48,519 nt of DNA from Acidobacteriota bacterium (GCA_016208495.1 JACQXX010000099.1:1-48519), one strand, 5' to 3'; counted from the stretch's first letter, positions 9,304-17,902 are shown. Made by a program: numbers and translations. The notes: generated by a model from the letters alone, not told the origin.

Positions 9304-9530
9304 GGCATATAGTCGTTGAAATCTTCCAGGTGTGAATCGTCCTCGGACACAATGATAAGTTTCCCTTTGCAACTTCCAAAGACTGGTTGTGGCTTCTCTT
9401 CGGAAATTAACTGTAAATGAGCAATTGCCCGCTCATTTTGGAGAATGACCAGATCGTCTCCCGGACCTAACTGGGCAATTAACTCTGGTAACCTGGCTTG
9501 AGCTTCTTCAATCGTGACAGTTTGAGACAT
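9300..9530 (-). CDS. Phd/YefM-type antitoxin
   Basis: 76 residues. The N-terminal half fits the Phd/YefM DNA-binding fold (VTIEEAQARLPELIAQL, then a strand-rich stretch DLVILQNERAIAHLQLI); the C-terminal part (FGSCKGKLIIVSEDDSHLEDF) is the usual toxin-binding tail of this family when paired with PIN toxins. It is first in the operon, so autorepression of the pair is expected. Its stop overlaps the toxin start by 4 bp. The ribosome-binding site is weak (GAAAGAAG about 10 nt before the ATG). Confidence 0.88.
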   Translation of the reverse strand: MSQTVTIEEAQARLPELIAQLGPGDDLVILQNERAIAHLQLISEEKPQPVFGSCKGKLIIVSEDDSHLEDFNDYMP

Positions 9531-9574
9531 GAGTTGAATCTTCTTTCACTTTTTTAAACCGTCTGGTTATTTTA

Positions 9575-12424
9575 TCACTTTTTCCCGGTATCTCCCTGTC
9601 TGCCACGTACCTGCTGGCGGGCTTTGCGGAGGGCTTCGACCATGGCGGTTTTGTCTTTCTGGTCGGTTGGAAGTGATGATGGCCCGGTTGGGTCAGGTTT
9701 GGGATCAAATTTTGGAACACTGGTTGATGGTTGCGGTGGTGCCGGTGTCGAAGACGGTGGAACGTGGGCTGGAACAACGCCTGGCTGGCTGATTTGAGTT
9801 TTTGGTTTTGGCGTCCGGAGTCGCTCAAATTTCGGCCAGTGGAATTTTCCGATTTTCAGGCTCGCCCATTGGGCGGAAACCAGTCGGGTTCGACGTTCCA
9901 ACACTTCAATCAGAAGCAACAGAATGGCCGTCATCAAAAGCCATGGCGTCAGATCAATCAGACGTGGGCGCTTCGGAAGGTCCTTCCAGACAGAAGTCAA
10001 ATCCAGACGCTCGGTGCCGCCCGTGGCTTTGGCGAGTTGTTCGAGGACAGCAATGCCTTCAACTGACGCAATCGGGCGAAATTCAGGTGAATAGGGCAAC
10101 GCAACTGGTGGCAGCGTCACTTTGCCAAGCCCGGCAATATCCACCGTTGACAGTGTTGTTTCCGTGCCCTGGAGCGGAACTTCAAGGGCCAGGGTATCGG
10201 CATCAATCCACTGAAGCGGTGCTTTTTCAACTTCGGCTTTTGAGCCCGCTTTCCCACGCAATGTGGTCACGTTTGGCGCATCACGAAAGCCTTCGGATTC
10301 CCGTTCCGGATCCAGGTGAAGCTGGATCGTTCCAACTCCATTTTTGATTTCCTGGGTAACCAGCATATTGTTGGCCAGTTGATCGGTCGAACCGGCTGCC
10401 CAGCGTGCGAGACTCGAAAACATATCGCCCACGTTTGGCCAGCCCGCCATCGCGCCGGTAAATTTGCCGTCGGCTTCACCGGTATAGGCAACCACCCGGC
10501 CAATTCCAGCCTGCCACGTGGCCACAATCGGGGCCTGGTATTGATCAACCGTGATGCTTCCCAGCGTGGCACCTGGTCGAAGATAACACAGGTTATAACC
10601 GCCGAGCTGTGCTCCGGGAAACTGCTTTCCAGTTACCGAGACCATCCCGCCCGTAAATTTGACGGTGGTTGGGTCTTCCAGAAAGGTGCTGCGGGCGACA
10701 ACAAACGTGTCCTGGGCAAAGAGCCGGGGCAGGTCATCAGCATTTTCCGTGAAGTAAATCCGTCCGTTGCCGCGTTTGGCGATGTCTTCGAGCAATTTGG
10801 CATCCACATCCGACGGCTTTCCAAGACCAATCACACTGACCGTGATGTTGGCTTGTTGACATTGTTCGAGGAGTTCTTTGTATTTGCCGGGTTCTTCGGA
10901 ATCAGCCGCATCGGCAAACAAAATGATGTGGCGGGTGCCGGCTTTGGCTTTGAGCAGCATATTGGCGGAGGCTGAAAGCGCCTCGTAGATAAAAATTCCG
11001 CCGCCTTGTGAGTCTACGCGCAGGATGTCATTCCTGACCCGCGATGTTTTATCCACCGGACCCAGTTCCGCAATGGTATGCGGCGAACTATCAACCGCAA
11101 TCACACCAAATTCGTCAAATGGCGACAGCAGGTCATACACCTGAACCGCGCCTAAGTTTGCCAGATCCATTTTGATCCGGCCACCGCCGGCTGGTGCCGC
11201 CATACTGCCGGAACGATCCATGGTGACCACAATCGCCAGGGTCAGTTTGCGATGTTCGCGCCGCAACTCCATCGAAACCGGCAGAATCGGGTCAATCGGC
11301 GACTGGAAATAGCCTCCGGGGCCAAAGGCGTTTTTCCCACCAGTCATCATCAACCCGGCACCCGATTCCTTGACCCAGGCGGCCAGGTTTTCCATTCCAT
11401 TCAGGCCAATATCTTGAGCTGGAACATTTTCGAGCAACACCGCTGAATATTTGGCGAGTTCTTCCAACTGCCAGGAACATTCCTTTGGTGTCAAAACTTT
11501 GATATTGAGCCCGCCGGACTTGAGCAACTGGGCATAGGCGGAGGTGGGATTTTGGGTGACGCACAGCAATGGTTTGGCGCCTTCGACTCCGACCAGAACG
11601 CGGGCGGCATTATTTTCCGGGATTGGATCCTGGGTCGCGCCTTGAACCCGAACGGTGTAATTTTGAGTTCCAGGTTCTCGGGCAATGTCACGGAAGGTCA
11701 GGCGATTGAGGCCGGAGGAAACGTCGCGTTTGCCCGAGCCGATGACCTGGGAACCATTCATCAATTCAAAGGTTAATTCCTGCTGCGCCGGCGCCTCAAC
11801 CCACACGGTGAGCATAAAGGCTTCACCCGGAGCGACTTTGGCCGGAGCATCAAGTTGCGTGATAGCGACATCATTGGCTGAAGTTCGCGAGATTGCCCGG
11901 TAATCAATCGCGACATTGCGTGAAGCGGCAATACCGGCGGCGTTGGTCGGATTCTTTCCGGTCCATTTTCCATCAGACAAGACCACGATTTTGCCGGGTG
12001 AATCGGGCGGGATCAGCGACAATGCCTTCTCAAGACCATCATTGAGATTTGAGGCATCTTTTCCAAGTTCGGTGACAAACCCACCAAATCGTCCACCTTG
12101 CGGAAGTTGTTCAACCGCTGATTTCTGGCCAAATGAAACCACCGCGACCTGATCATTGGCCCGTCGCGCCGCCTGAATCAGGTTAATGGCTTCTTTTTGA
12201 ACGGCTTCACTTTCAATTGGCATTGATAAACTTCGGTCAGCGACAACCACCACCGTTCCGGCCTGACTGGGCAACTTCAAAGCCAGGCCGCACAGGCTGA
12301 GGAGAATCAACAGGCTGATGAGCGCCCGCAGCCCCTGGAGCAAGCGGGTCGGAAATTTCCAGTTCCACCAGGCCACCGCCAGCGGAATGAGCAGTATCAG
12401 CCAGATCGGATAGAGCAAAATCAT
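9575..12424 (-). CDS. Membrane protein with two von Willebrand A domains and a glutamine-amidotransferase-like insert
   Basis: 949 residues. Two N-terminal membrane segments (about 2-20 and 30-52) precede a first vWA domain whose MIDAS motif is DRSLS (about 64-68). An Ig/CARDB-like segment follows, then a GATase-like region (LAAWVKESGAGLMMTGG) and a second vWA domain with a full MIDAS DRSGS. A last membrane helix (LLMTAILLLLIEVLE) precedes a proline-rich cytoplasmic tail. This arrangement is common in Bat/MoxR-type operons, where the proteins are thought to form a metal-dependent envelope complex assembled by a MoxR AAA+ chaperone. The start overlaps the stop of the upstream BatA-like gene by 4 bp (ATGA), so the two are coupled. 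The precise role is unknown. Confidence 0.9.
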   Translation of the reverse strand: MILLYPIWLILLIPLAVAWWNWKFPTRLLQGLRALISLLILLSLCGLALKLPSQAGTVVVVADRSLSMPIESEAVQKEAINLIQAARRANDQVAVVSFGQKSAVEQLPQGGRFGGFVTELGKDASNLNDGLEKALSLIPPDSPGKIVVLSDGKWTGKNPTNAAGIAASRNVAIDYRAISRTSANDVAITQLDAPAKVAPGEAFMLTVWVEAPAQQELTFELMNGSQVIGSGKRDVSSGLNRLTFRDIAREPGTQNYTVRVQGATQDPIPENNAARVLVGVEGAKPLLCVTQNPTSAYAQLLKSGGLNIKVLTPKECSWQLEELAKYSAVLLENVPAQDIGLNGMENLAAWVKESGAGLMMTGGKNAFGPGGYFQSPIDPILPVSMELRREHRKLTLAIVVTMDRSGSMAAPAGGGRIKMDLANLGAVQVYDLLSPFDEFGVIAVDSSPHTIAELGPVDKTSRVRNDILRVDSQGGGIFIYEALSASANMLLKAKAGTRHIILFADAADSEEPGKYKELLEQCQQANITVSVIGLGKPSDVDAKLLEDIAKRGNGRIYFTENADDLPRLFAQDTFVVARSTFLEDPTTVKFTGGMVSVTGKQFPGAQLGGYNLCYLRPGATLGSITVDQYQAPIVATWQAGIGRVVAYTGEADGKFTGAMAGWPNVGDMFSSLARWAAGSTDQLANNMLVTQEIKNGVGTIQLHLDPERESEGFRDAPNVTTLRGKAGSKAEVEKAPLQWIDADTLALEVPLQGTETTLSTVDIAGLGKVTLPPVALPYSPEFRPIASVEGIAVLEQLAKATGGTERLDLTSVWKDLPKRPRLIDLTPWLLMTAILLLLIEVLERRTRLVSAQWASLKIGKFHWPKFERLRTPKPKTQISQPGVVPAHVPPSSTPAPPQPSTSVPKFDPKPDPTGPSSLPTDQKDKTAMVEALRKARQQVRGRQGDTGKK

Positions 12425-14229
12425 GCGCGGCTTCCTTGGGCGTTGCGGGCAATGAGTGCGCTGTGAAGGGTAAGACCTGCCGCGGCGAGCAGCAGAAATA
12501 TCCAGGCAATCGAGCGGTATTCAGTCAATCCATTTGGGGCATTGAGCCAGTTTCCCCATTGTCCGGTGACACAGTTCATCAAATTTGATTCCGTTTGGGA
12601 AAGGGCATTGACGGCAAAATACCAGTTTTGAGGTGAAGCTGAACTGGTTTTTTGTTTGGGATGAATTTCAAACACGCCGACCTGATTGGCGGGAACGGAA
12701 ACCGTTTTTTCACGAATCACCACGGACTGGGTTTGTTTTTGAGGTGTAACGACATCAAGCGAAACGGTTTCGGGATCAACCGTCATGGCGGCGTCCGTTC
12801 CCAGCCGGTACATGGATTGATGGATTCCTGGGGATTGTGACGCCCGCCAGTTCAGCAGGTTAAACACCAAAATTGGCCAGTTTGGCGAGGTCTGCAGCGT
12901 GGAAAGATCTGGCCGAAAGTGCATCACAATATCGTGGCGGTTGTTGGAGCGTTCGGTTTCGGTCACCAACGGCACATTTCCGGCGGTAATGACTGGCGTT
13001 CCAGCCAGTGGAGTACCCGCCGCTGGTCGCCCAGCCCCCCAGATAACTCCGTTTAATGCAAGACCTTCGGCGAGTGGATGACCTTGATTGACCACAAAGG
13101 GGCCTAAAAAACTTTCGGCGGATTGATCAGCCAGAATGCGAAGGGTCCAGAGTCCCGGCCCGGCAAGGGTGTCGGTTGGCTGGTCGGTGATAACCAGTTC
13201 TGGTCCGGCAGCGGTCAATTGGACCTGGTCGGTTGCCACCAGGGCGCTTTCAAACAATTGCTTTAAGGTTTCATTGGCAATGCGCAGGTCAGTTCGGATT
13301 TTTTTCCGGGGAGGTGGAAAGACAATCACTTCATTATCAATCAAAAGCTGATCGTCGCTGAGTCTGGCTCGAATGGATGGTGGAGGCCGGTTCCCTGTCG
13401 TTTCCACCCTCTGATTGACCTTAAAAATCAGCCGCCGAACTTCATTGGCCTCCAAATCAAGGGTTGATTGTGTGGCCTGCGCGGTACCGGTTTCCAGTGT
13501 GAGTTCAGTGCGGAGGGATTGGCCAGACAGGTTGGCGATTTCAAGCAGGCACCGTTCGCCGTTCCAGTTGGCATTGACAATGGCGCAGTTGGGACGTGCC
13601 GCGCCAAAGGCCATCCATTGCACGGTTCCTGAATTCGGATCAAAGTCATTTTCCGGGGCATGATCAGTTATGACCATCAGTCGCGCGCCCTGTTTGGTTT
13701 CAAGCGCGGAAGCCAGGGTGATGGCTTCACGCAAATTGACATTGATCGCTCCACAATTCCATTGCGTCAGCACATCAGCCAGGGCTTCTTTGCGGGTCAC
13801 TTCGCCAATCAACTGGGGTGACTGGCCAGCCAGAATAAACCGCACTGGACGTCCATCGGATTTGGCGATTTCGCTTTCAATCGCTGAAAGAGCGTTGGTT
13901 TTGGGGGAACTCGTATCCCCGGCCAGCATTGAAAACGAATTGTCGAGGATCACAATCAGCGGGCGGGCCTGACTTCCGGTGAGCATTCGCGGCCCGGCAG
14001 CCCCCAAAATCAGCAGCAGAATGATGGCCAGTTCAACATAAAACCAGAGCGGGAGAGGCAGTCGCTCAAAGAGTCTTCCGCCTTCGCGGGTCTGGCGTTC
14101 CTCCATCCACAACATCAGGCTCGAAACCGTTCGGCGACGGAACCGGTTGCGTAGGAAATAAATTGCCACCAGCACCGGAATGCTCAAAATGCCCCAAAAA
14201 GCCAGTGGATGTGAGAAGAGTGGAAGCAT
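12421..14229 (-). CDS. BatA-like membrane von Willebrand A protein
   Basis: 602 residues. It opens with the typical BatA N-terminus: a hydrophobic helix (LAFWGILSIPVLVAIYFL), a basic loop containing RRRTVSSLMLWM, and a second helix (about 63-80). The vWA-like domain begins at LIVILDNSFSML, which carries the DxSxS MIDAS motif. A last membrane helix lies near the C-terminus (WIFLLLAAAGLTLHSALIA). It is the first gene of a two-gene unit with the next vWA protein. Normally MoxR and DUF58 genes precede such a pair; here the sequence upstream is a heptamer array that reaches within 6 bp of the ATG, leaving no Shine-Dalgarno sequence. How it is now expressed is unclear. Confidence 0.9.
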   Translation of the reverse strand: MLPLFSHPLAFWGILSIPVLVAIYFLRNRFRRRTVSSLMLWMEERQTREGGRLFERLPLPLWFYVELAIILLLILGAAGPRMLTGSQARPLIVILDNSFSMLAGDTSSPKTNALSAIESEIAKSDGRPVRFILAGQSPQLIGEVTRKEALADVLTQWNCGAINVNLREAITLASALETKQGARLMVITDHAPENDFDPNSGTVQWMAFGAARPNCAIVNANWNGERCLLEIANLSGQSLRTELTLETGTAQATQSTLDLEANEVRRLIFKVNQRVETTGNRPPPSIRARLSDDQLLIDNEVIVFPPPRKKIRTDLRIANETLKQLFESALVATDQVQLTAAGPELVITDQPTDTLAGPGLWTLRILADQSAESFLGPFVVNQGHPLAEGLALNGVIWGAGRPAAGTPLAGTPVITAGNVPLVTETERSNNRHDIVMHFRPDLSTLQTSPNWPILVFNLLNWRASQSPGIHQSMYRLGTDAAMTVDPETVSLDVVTPQKQTQSVVIREKTVSVPANQVGVFEIHPKQKTSSASPQNWYFAVNALSQTESNLMNCVTGQWGNWLNAPNGLTEYRSIAWIFLLLAAAGLTLHSALIARNAQGSRA

Positions 14230-14234
14230 GATTA

Positions 14235-14280
14235 GGGTTCAGGGTTTAGGGTTCGGGGTTTAGGGTTCAGGGTTCAGGGT
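14235..14280. repeat. GGGTTCA-type heptamer array, left part
   Basis: About six and a half units of GGGTTCA or GGGTTTA, with one GGGTTCG, directly before the BatA start codon. The array continues at 14626 after an inserted 345-bp element. Confidence 0.9.
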
Positions 14281-14625
14281 TGTTGAATCTCATTAAATCG
14301 TATACAGGAAAGTCTCATTAAATGTATACACTTTTGGCACCAAACAGTGAGCGGGCCGTATCAGCCTCAAGTTTTCAAGCTGGAGATAGCCCTGTAGCTC
14401 ACCCGATCAGGAGACACGAGCAAAAATCATGATTTCTCAACTGACTCAAGCGGGGCGGGGGCTGATTTGCTTCTCAGATTCGGTTCCAATTGTGGTTTCC
14501 CGTTGGCTTGGGATCAATTGCGCATGATTGTTCTAGTTAATCTTTTATCCGGGTCATTTCCCTGATATCTCACGATGTATACAATTTATGAGATTTTCCT
14601 GTATACGATTTAATGATACTCAACA
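14281..14625. mobile_element. 345-bp MITE-like element with 50-bp inverted ends
   Basis: The first 50 bp (14281-14330) and the reverse complement of the last 50 bp (14576-14625) match at 45 of 50 positions. The ends are TGTTGA...TCAACA. Each end contains two direct copies of an 18-19 bp motif (TCTCATTAAATCGTATACA and TCTCATTAAATGTATACA at the left), as expected for doubled transposase-binding sites. GGGT flanks both sides (14277-14280 and 14626-14629); removing the element and one GGGT restores a perfect heptamer array. The interior holds no open frame of useful length. TG/CA ends with repeated terminal motifs recall IS21-type elements, but that link is only an inference. Confidence 0.85.
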
Positions 14626-14700
14626 GGGTTCAGGGTTCAGGGTTCAGGGTTCAGGGTTCAGGGTTCAGGGTTCAGGGTTCAGGGTTCAGGGTTCAGGGTT
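14626..14700. repeat. GGGTTCA heptamer array, right part
   Basis: About ten nearly perfect tandem units of GGGTTCA continuing the array at 14235-14280. Short two- to four-unit stretches recur at about 14782-14800 and 15559-15588. Confidence 0.92.
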
Positions 14701-14741
14701 TTCGAAAGGGATGAGAGATGAAGGATGAGGGATGAAAAACT

Positions 14742-14781
14742 CACCTTGTCACCTTGTCACCTTGTCAGTCGGTCATCTTGT
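14742..14781. repeat. CACCTTGT octamer array
   Basis: Five tandem 8-bp units; three are CACCTTGT and two are variants. A related array of CCCCTTGT units lies at 40676-40707. Confidence 0.75.
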
Positions 14782-14825
14782 CAGGGTTCAGGGTTCAGGG
14801 AAATGCAATTATTTCAATAATTTAA
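14782..14825 (+). repeat. Direct repeat left of the Uma2 gene
   Basis: A short GGGTTCA run followed by GGAAATGCAATTATTTCAAT. The same composite (heptamers, then GGAAATACAATTTTCTCAAT) occurs in the same orientation at 15560-15611, so the two bracket the Uma2 gene and a 51-bp repeat copy. Confidence 0.6.
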
Positions 14826-14866
14826 ATATCTCATGGTCCGAGGGAATGATTGCAAAAATGGTATTA

Positions 14867-14911
14867 GTCCCGCAGGGACGTCGTGCAATAGCCGTGGTGC
14901 GAAGTCCACGG
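14867..14911 (+). repeat. 51-bp palindromic repeat, shortened copy
   Basis: Contains CCCGCAGGGACGTCGTGCAATAG then CCGTGG-TGCGAAGT-CCACGG, an internal hairpin. It matches the full 51-bp units at 19067-19117 and, inverted, at 40563-40664. It abuts the stop codon of the Uma2 gene at 14912. Confidence 0.75.
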
Positions 14912-15544
14912 TTACTTGAGCGGCGCCCACAATCTGGAGCAATCAAAAACGAATCCAGGCAGGACCGGCTCGCCTGAAAGTGTGGGAGGGTCAATCAATT
15001 CTTCAACTTCCGCATCTGGACGGTAAACAAACACCTGCTTGAGGCTGGTATCAATCAACCAGCCAAGGCGGGCGCCGTTTTCAATATATTCAACCATTTT
15101 ACTTTTGAGCGTCGCCAACGAATCAGTTGGCGATTTCAACTCCACAACTAAATCAGGACACAGTGGTAAAAATTTCTCGCATTCTTCATCAGTCAAAGTG
15201 TTGAGGCGTCCCTGGAGAACCCAGGACGCATCTGGTGAGCGAACCGCGCCATTTGGCAGCACAAACCCGGTTGAGGAGTCAAATACCTTGCCGGTTCCAT
15301 CCTGGAAAGCCCAAACGCCCAGCACTGTGATTATAGTGGCGTTGGTATTTCCAGCTCGGCCTCCAGTTGGCGGCATAAATTCAATATCTCCCTGGGCAGT
15401 GCGTTCAATTCGCCAATCGGAATTCAACTGACAAAATTCAAAGAAATATTCTTCCGTTTGCAGTAACTTCGGCGCGTGCAAGACGAGTGGCAGCACCAGG
15501 GTAACATTTGGTTCGGGAGGTGGAGAAAGGACACCAGTACTCAT
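14912..15544 (-). CDS. Uma2-family (DUF820) PD-(D/E)XK nuclease-like protein
   Basis: 210 residues. The fold is recognised from SPDASWVLQGRLNTL, the catalytic stretch DLVVELKSPTDS (E and K of PD-(D/E)XK) and the following YIENGARLGWLIDTSLKQVFVYRP. Such proteins are numerous in cyanobacteria, chloroflexi and acidobacteria. They are thought to be endonuclease-like, but their cellular job is not known. The ATG at 15544 has no Shine-Dalgarno sequence; a short heptamer run begins about 14 bp upstream. The gene is flanked by direct repeats, which suggests it could have arrived or moved with them. The product ends normally for the family. Confidence 0.9.
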   Translation of the reverse strand: MSTGVLSPPPEPNVTLVLPLVLHAPKLLQTEEYFFEFCQLNSDWRIERTAQGDIEFMPPTGGRAGNTNATIITVLGVWAFQDGTGKVFDSSTGFVLPNGAVRSPDASWVLQGRLNTLTDEECEKFLPLCPDLVVELKSPTDSLATLKSKMVEYIENGARLGWLIDTSLKQVFVYRPDAEVEELIDPPTLSGEPVLPGFVFDCSRLWAPLK

Positions 15545-15559
15545 GGCAAAAGCAGTTCG

Positions 15560-15611
15560 GGTTCAGGGTTCAGGGTTCAGGGTTCAGGAAATACAATTTT
15601 CTCAATGGTTT
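15560..15611 (+). repeat. Direct repeat right of the Uma2 gene
   Basis: Heptamer run (three to four GGGTTCA) followed by GGAAATACAATTTTCTCAATGG; a diverged match to 14782-14825 in the same orientation. Confidence 0.6.
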
Positions 15612-15650
15612 AGCTTCTCCATAATGCAAGAATCGCATTGCAACCTGAGA

Positions 15651-16859
15651 TTAGACACGTTCCAGAATCGTGGCAATACCCATTCCGCCGCCGACACAGA
15701 GCGTAATCAGCGCGGTTTGTTTGTCACGGCGTTCGAGTTCGTCGAGGACGGTACTCACCAGCGCGGCGCCAGTGGCGCCGAGCGGATGCCCCATCGCAAT
15801 CGCGCCGCCGTTGACGTTGAGTTTGTCGTCAGCCACATCCAGGTCGCGTTGATATTTGAGCACCACGGAGGCAAAGGCTTCGTTGAGTTCGACCAGATCA
15901 ATGTCATTGAGCGTCATACCGGCAATTTTTAAGGCTTTGCGCGTCGCCGGTTGCGGCCCGGTGAGCATGATTGTGGGTTCAGAACCAGAAACAGCGGCGG
16001 CACGAATGCGCGCCCGTGGTTTGAGACCAAGCGTTTCGCCTTTTTCACGACTACCGATGAGGACCACCGCCGCGCCATCCACAATGCCCGACGAATTTCC
16101 CGGCGTATGAACGTGTTTGATGCGTTCAACTTCCGGGTAGCGATGGCGAGCCACGGCATCAAACCCGAATTCACCCATCATTTCAAACGATGGGTTGAGT
16201 TTGGCCATTGTTTCCAATGAAGCATCGGCCCGAATCAGTTCGTCCTGACCCAAAATCAGCAAGCCATTCTGGTCAGTTACCGGAATCAGCGAGTTTTTAA
16301 AATATCCACCGGAGGCCGCCGCTGCGGCACGATGGTGCGAACGAACCGCATAAGTATCAATTTGTTCGCGGGTAAAGCCTTCGATGGTGGCAATCAGGTC
16401 GGCGCTGATTCCCTGTGGCACAAAGCTGATGGCATGGCTCACGGCTGGGTCAAGCGCCATCGGTCCGCCGTCGGAAGCCATTGGCACCCGCGACATGGAT
16501 TCGATCCCGCCGGCCACCACCAGATCTTCCCAACCGGAGCGGACCTTCATCGCCGCCAGGTTGATGGCTTCCAACCCCGAAGCACAAAACCGGTTGAGTT
16601 GGAATCCGGCCACGGTCTGTTCCCAACCAGCAAAAAGGGCGGCGGTTTTGGCGATGTTGGCGCCCTGTTCGCCAACCGGGGTGACACATCCGAGCACAAC
16701 ATCGTCCACCTGTGAGGTATCAAGGTCATTGCGGGATTGAAGTGCCTTCAAAAGGCCGGTCACCAGATCAATGGGTTTGACTTCGTACAACGCGCCGTTC
16801 TTTTTGCCTCGGCCACGGGGCGTTCGGATTGCATCAAAAATAAAAGCTTCGTGGGTCAT
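15651..16859 (-). CDS. fadA: Acetyl-CoA C-acyltransferase (3-ketoacyl-CoA thiolase, FadA type)
   Basis: 402 residues, the usual thiolase length. It would cleave 3-ketoacyl-CoA with CoA to acetyl-CoA plus a shortened acyl-CoA in beta-oxidation. The nucleophile is visible in [13 protein letters not shown] (C92). The C-terminal base pair is in [16 protein letters not shown] (H358) and TLCVGGGMG (C388). The N-terminus ([21 protein letters not shown]) and the rest resemble the FadA partner of trifunctional fatty-acid oxidation complexes more than biosynthetic acetoacetyl-CoA thiolases. A FadB-type partner gene would be expected next to it; none is in this window. The ATG has only a weak ribosome-binding site. 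Confidence 0.95.
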   Translation of the reverse strand: MTHEAFIFDAIRTPRGRGKKNGALYEVKPIDLVTGLLKALQSRNDLDTSQVDDVVLGCVTPVGEQGANIAKTAALFAGWEQTVAGFQLNRFCASGLEAINLAAMKVRSGWEDLVVAGGIESMSRVPMASDGGPMALDPAVSHAISFVPQGISADLIATIEGFTREQIDTYAVRSHHRAAAAASGGYFKNSLIPVTDQNGLLILGQDELIRADASLETMAKLNPSFEMMGEFGFDAVARHRYPEVERIKHVHTPGNSSGIVDGAAVVLIGSREKGETLGLKPRARIRAAAVSGSEPTIMLTGPQPATRKALKIAGMTLNDIDLVELNEAFASVVLKYQRDLDVADDKLNVNGGAIAMGHPLGATGAALVSTVLDELERRDKQTALITLCVGGGMGIATILERV

Positions 16860-17065
16860 TGGTTTGAAATCTGAGTTTTGAAGGAATCAAGGATAGAAGG
16901 ATGAAGGACCACCCTGTCATCTGTTTCAGAAGGTAGAGTTGGGGCTGATGGAAACACGGTTGATGTCGCCCACTTTACCCGTGCCGTCATCGAATTTCCA
17001 GTCTTGCTCACAGACTGAATTTTGATACAGGTCGCCATAAAAAAATCATCGCACTACAAAAAGAG

Positions 17066-17097
17066 TTAGTACCACCCACTGATGCGGGTGGTACTGA
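17066..17097 (-). terminator. Rho-independent terminator downstream of glsB-type gene 1
   Basis: GTACCACCC pairs with GGGTGGTAC (17069-17077 and 17086-17094, perfect, 8-nt loop), extended by further pairs on both sides. Read on the minus strand the stem is followed by CTCTTTTTG, so it fits the end of the gene at 17171-17467. The rest of 16860-17170 shows nothing else I can name. Confidence 0.7.
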
Positions 17098-17170
17098 CAA
17101 GTCCTTTATTTCCAATACCAGCCTGATTCAACACAAAATCCGGTAAAAGCACATATGACGAGGTTCTGGC

Positions 17171-17467
17171 TCAGGCCCGAAACCAGCCGTTTCCCCGGCG
17201 TTGTCGGTTAAACAGGCTCAGCACGACCACAAGCACAATAGAACCAATGATTGACCATAAAATCGGATACGACTGGCCATCGAGGCGAACGGTTAACGGC
17301 TCCTGCAGATGGAGTTGCCGGCCAATCCACATTCCCAAAAAAGCACCGATAAACCCGATCACAATTGAAACCACCCATCCACCCCGACTCGACCCGGCAA
17401 TGACCTGTCCCAGCGACCCGCAGATACCGGCAATGAGCAACAACAACAAAAACGAAATCAACGACAT
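17171..17467 (-). CDS. GlsB/YeaQ/YmgE-family stress membrane protein 1
   Basis: 98 residues, three hydrophobic helices (about 3-22, 30-48, 70-90) with the family's glycine-rich first two segments (GICGSLGQVIAG, GGWVVSIVIGFIGAFLGMWIG). Often called transglycosylase-associated proteins, these small inner-membrane proteins rise in general and envelope stress; their biochemical role is unknown. GGAGG lies just before the ATG. A sigma-54-type promoter on the same strand at 17546-17531 would give a leader of about 50 nt. A second member is at 44892-45155. Confidence 0.92.
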   Translation of the reverse strand: MSLISFLLLLLIAGICGSLGQVIAGSSRGGWVVSIVIGFIGAFLGMWIGRQLHLQEPLTVRLDGQSYPILWSIIGSIVLVVVLSLFNRQRRGNGWFRA

Positions 17468-17530
17468 ACACCCTCCAGTTTGGAATTAAGTTTCACAATG
17501 ATTGACGACCGAACCAATCATGAGGGTAGG

Positions 17531-17546
17531 TGCAACTCTTGTGCCG
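17531..17546 (-). promoter_or_regulatory. Sigma-54 promoter for glsB-type gene 1
   Basis: On the minus strand: CGGCACAAGAGTTGCA. GG and GC are separated by 10 bp as required for -24/-12 recognition. It points at the gene ending 17171, with a start site expected near 17520. It is divergent from the promoter at 17768. Confidence 0.75.
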
Positions 17547-17642
17547 CAGCGGTTAAGCCAACCGGAATCATCGTTTGGACCGTGCTGGAGCTGGGAATTT
17601 CAATATCGGAGCTTGTTTTTTTCAGATTCCAGCGAAAGTTTT

Positions 17643-17659
17643 TGTATGGATTGAATACA
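17643..17659. promoter_or_regulatory. Candidate activator-binding inverted repeat between two sigma-54 promoters
   Basis: TGTAT-GGATTGA-ATACA, a perfect 5-bp inverted repeat with a 7-bp gap, about 100-125 bp from both divergent promoters, a normal place for an enhancer. Further ATAC/GTAT copies lie nearby, and five lie in the comparable gap 24137-24444. Weak motif; a proposal only. Confidence 0.3.
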
Positions 17660-17767
17660 CTCCAAACATTGAAGGCATACAGTAGTTTATTCGCTGTGAG
17701 ATGAGGTGAAAGAGATACAGGTATGTAAAGAGTTGATTACGCTCAAGATATCCTGGAAATCACTCTC

Positions 17768-17783
17768 TGGCACAAGCATTGCA
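17768..17783 (+). promoter_or_regulatory. Sigma-54 promoter for the SYLF/YSC84 gene
   Basis: TGGCACAAGCATTGCA, a full match to the TGGCAC-N5-TTGC pattern with 10 bp between GG and GC. The start site should be near 17794, about 110 nt before the ATG at 17903. The downstream bases CTTAAAAGGGCA are nearly the same as after the promoter at 24445. Confidence 0.85.
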
Positions 17784-17902
17784 CTTAAAAGGGCACATAG
17801 TAAAACCAGGAGACCTCACTTTCGCAAAGACAGGTTCATTTTTTTTCACCGCCAACGGTGTATTGCCAATCAGGTCTACCCAACCACAAGGATTTATCGT
17901 TT

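Noticed and set aside
14235-14700. Repeat-rich block considered as a CRISPR array
   Set aside because: The units are 7 bp with no spacers, and the only interruption is one element with inverted ends. No cas gene is present.
17480-17857. Short open frames in the gap between the GlsB-type and SYLF genes
   Set aside because: No ribosome-binding sites or family resemblance; the gap is better explained by divergent promoters.
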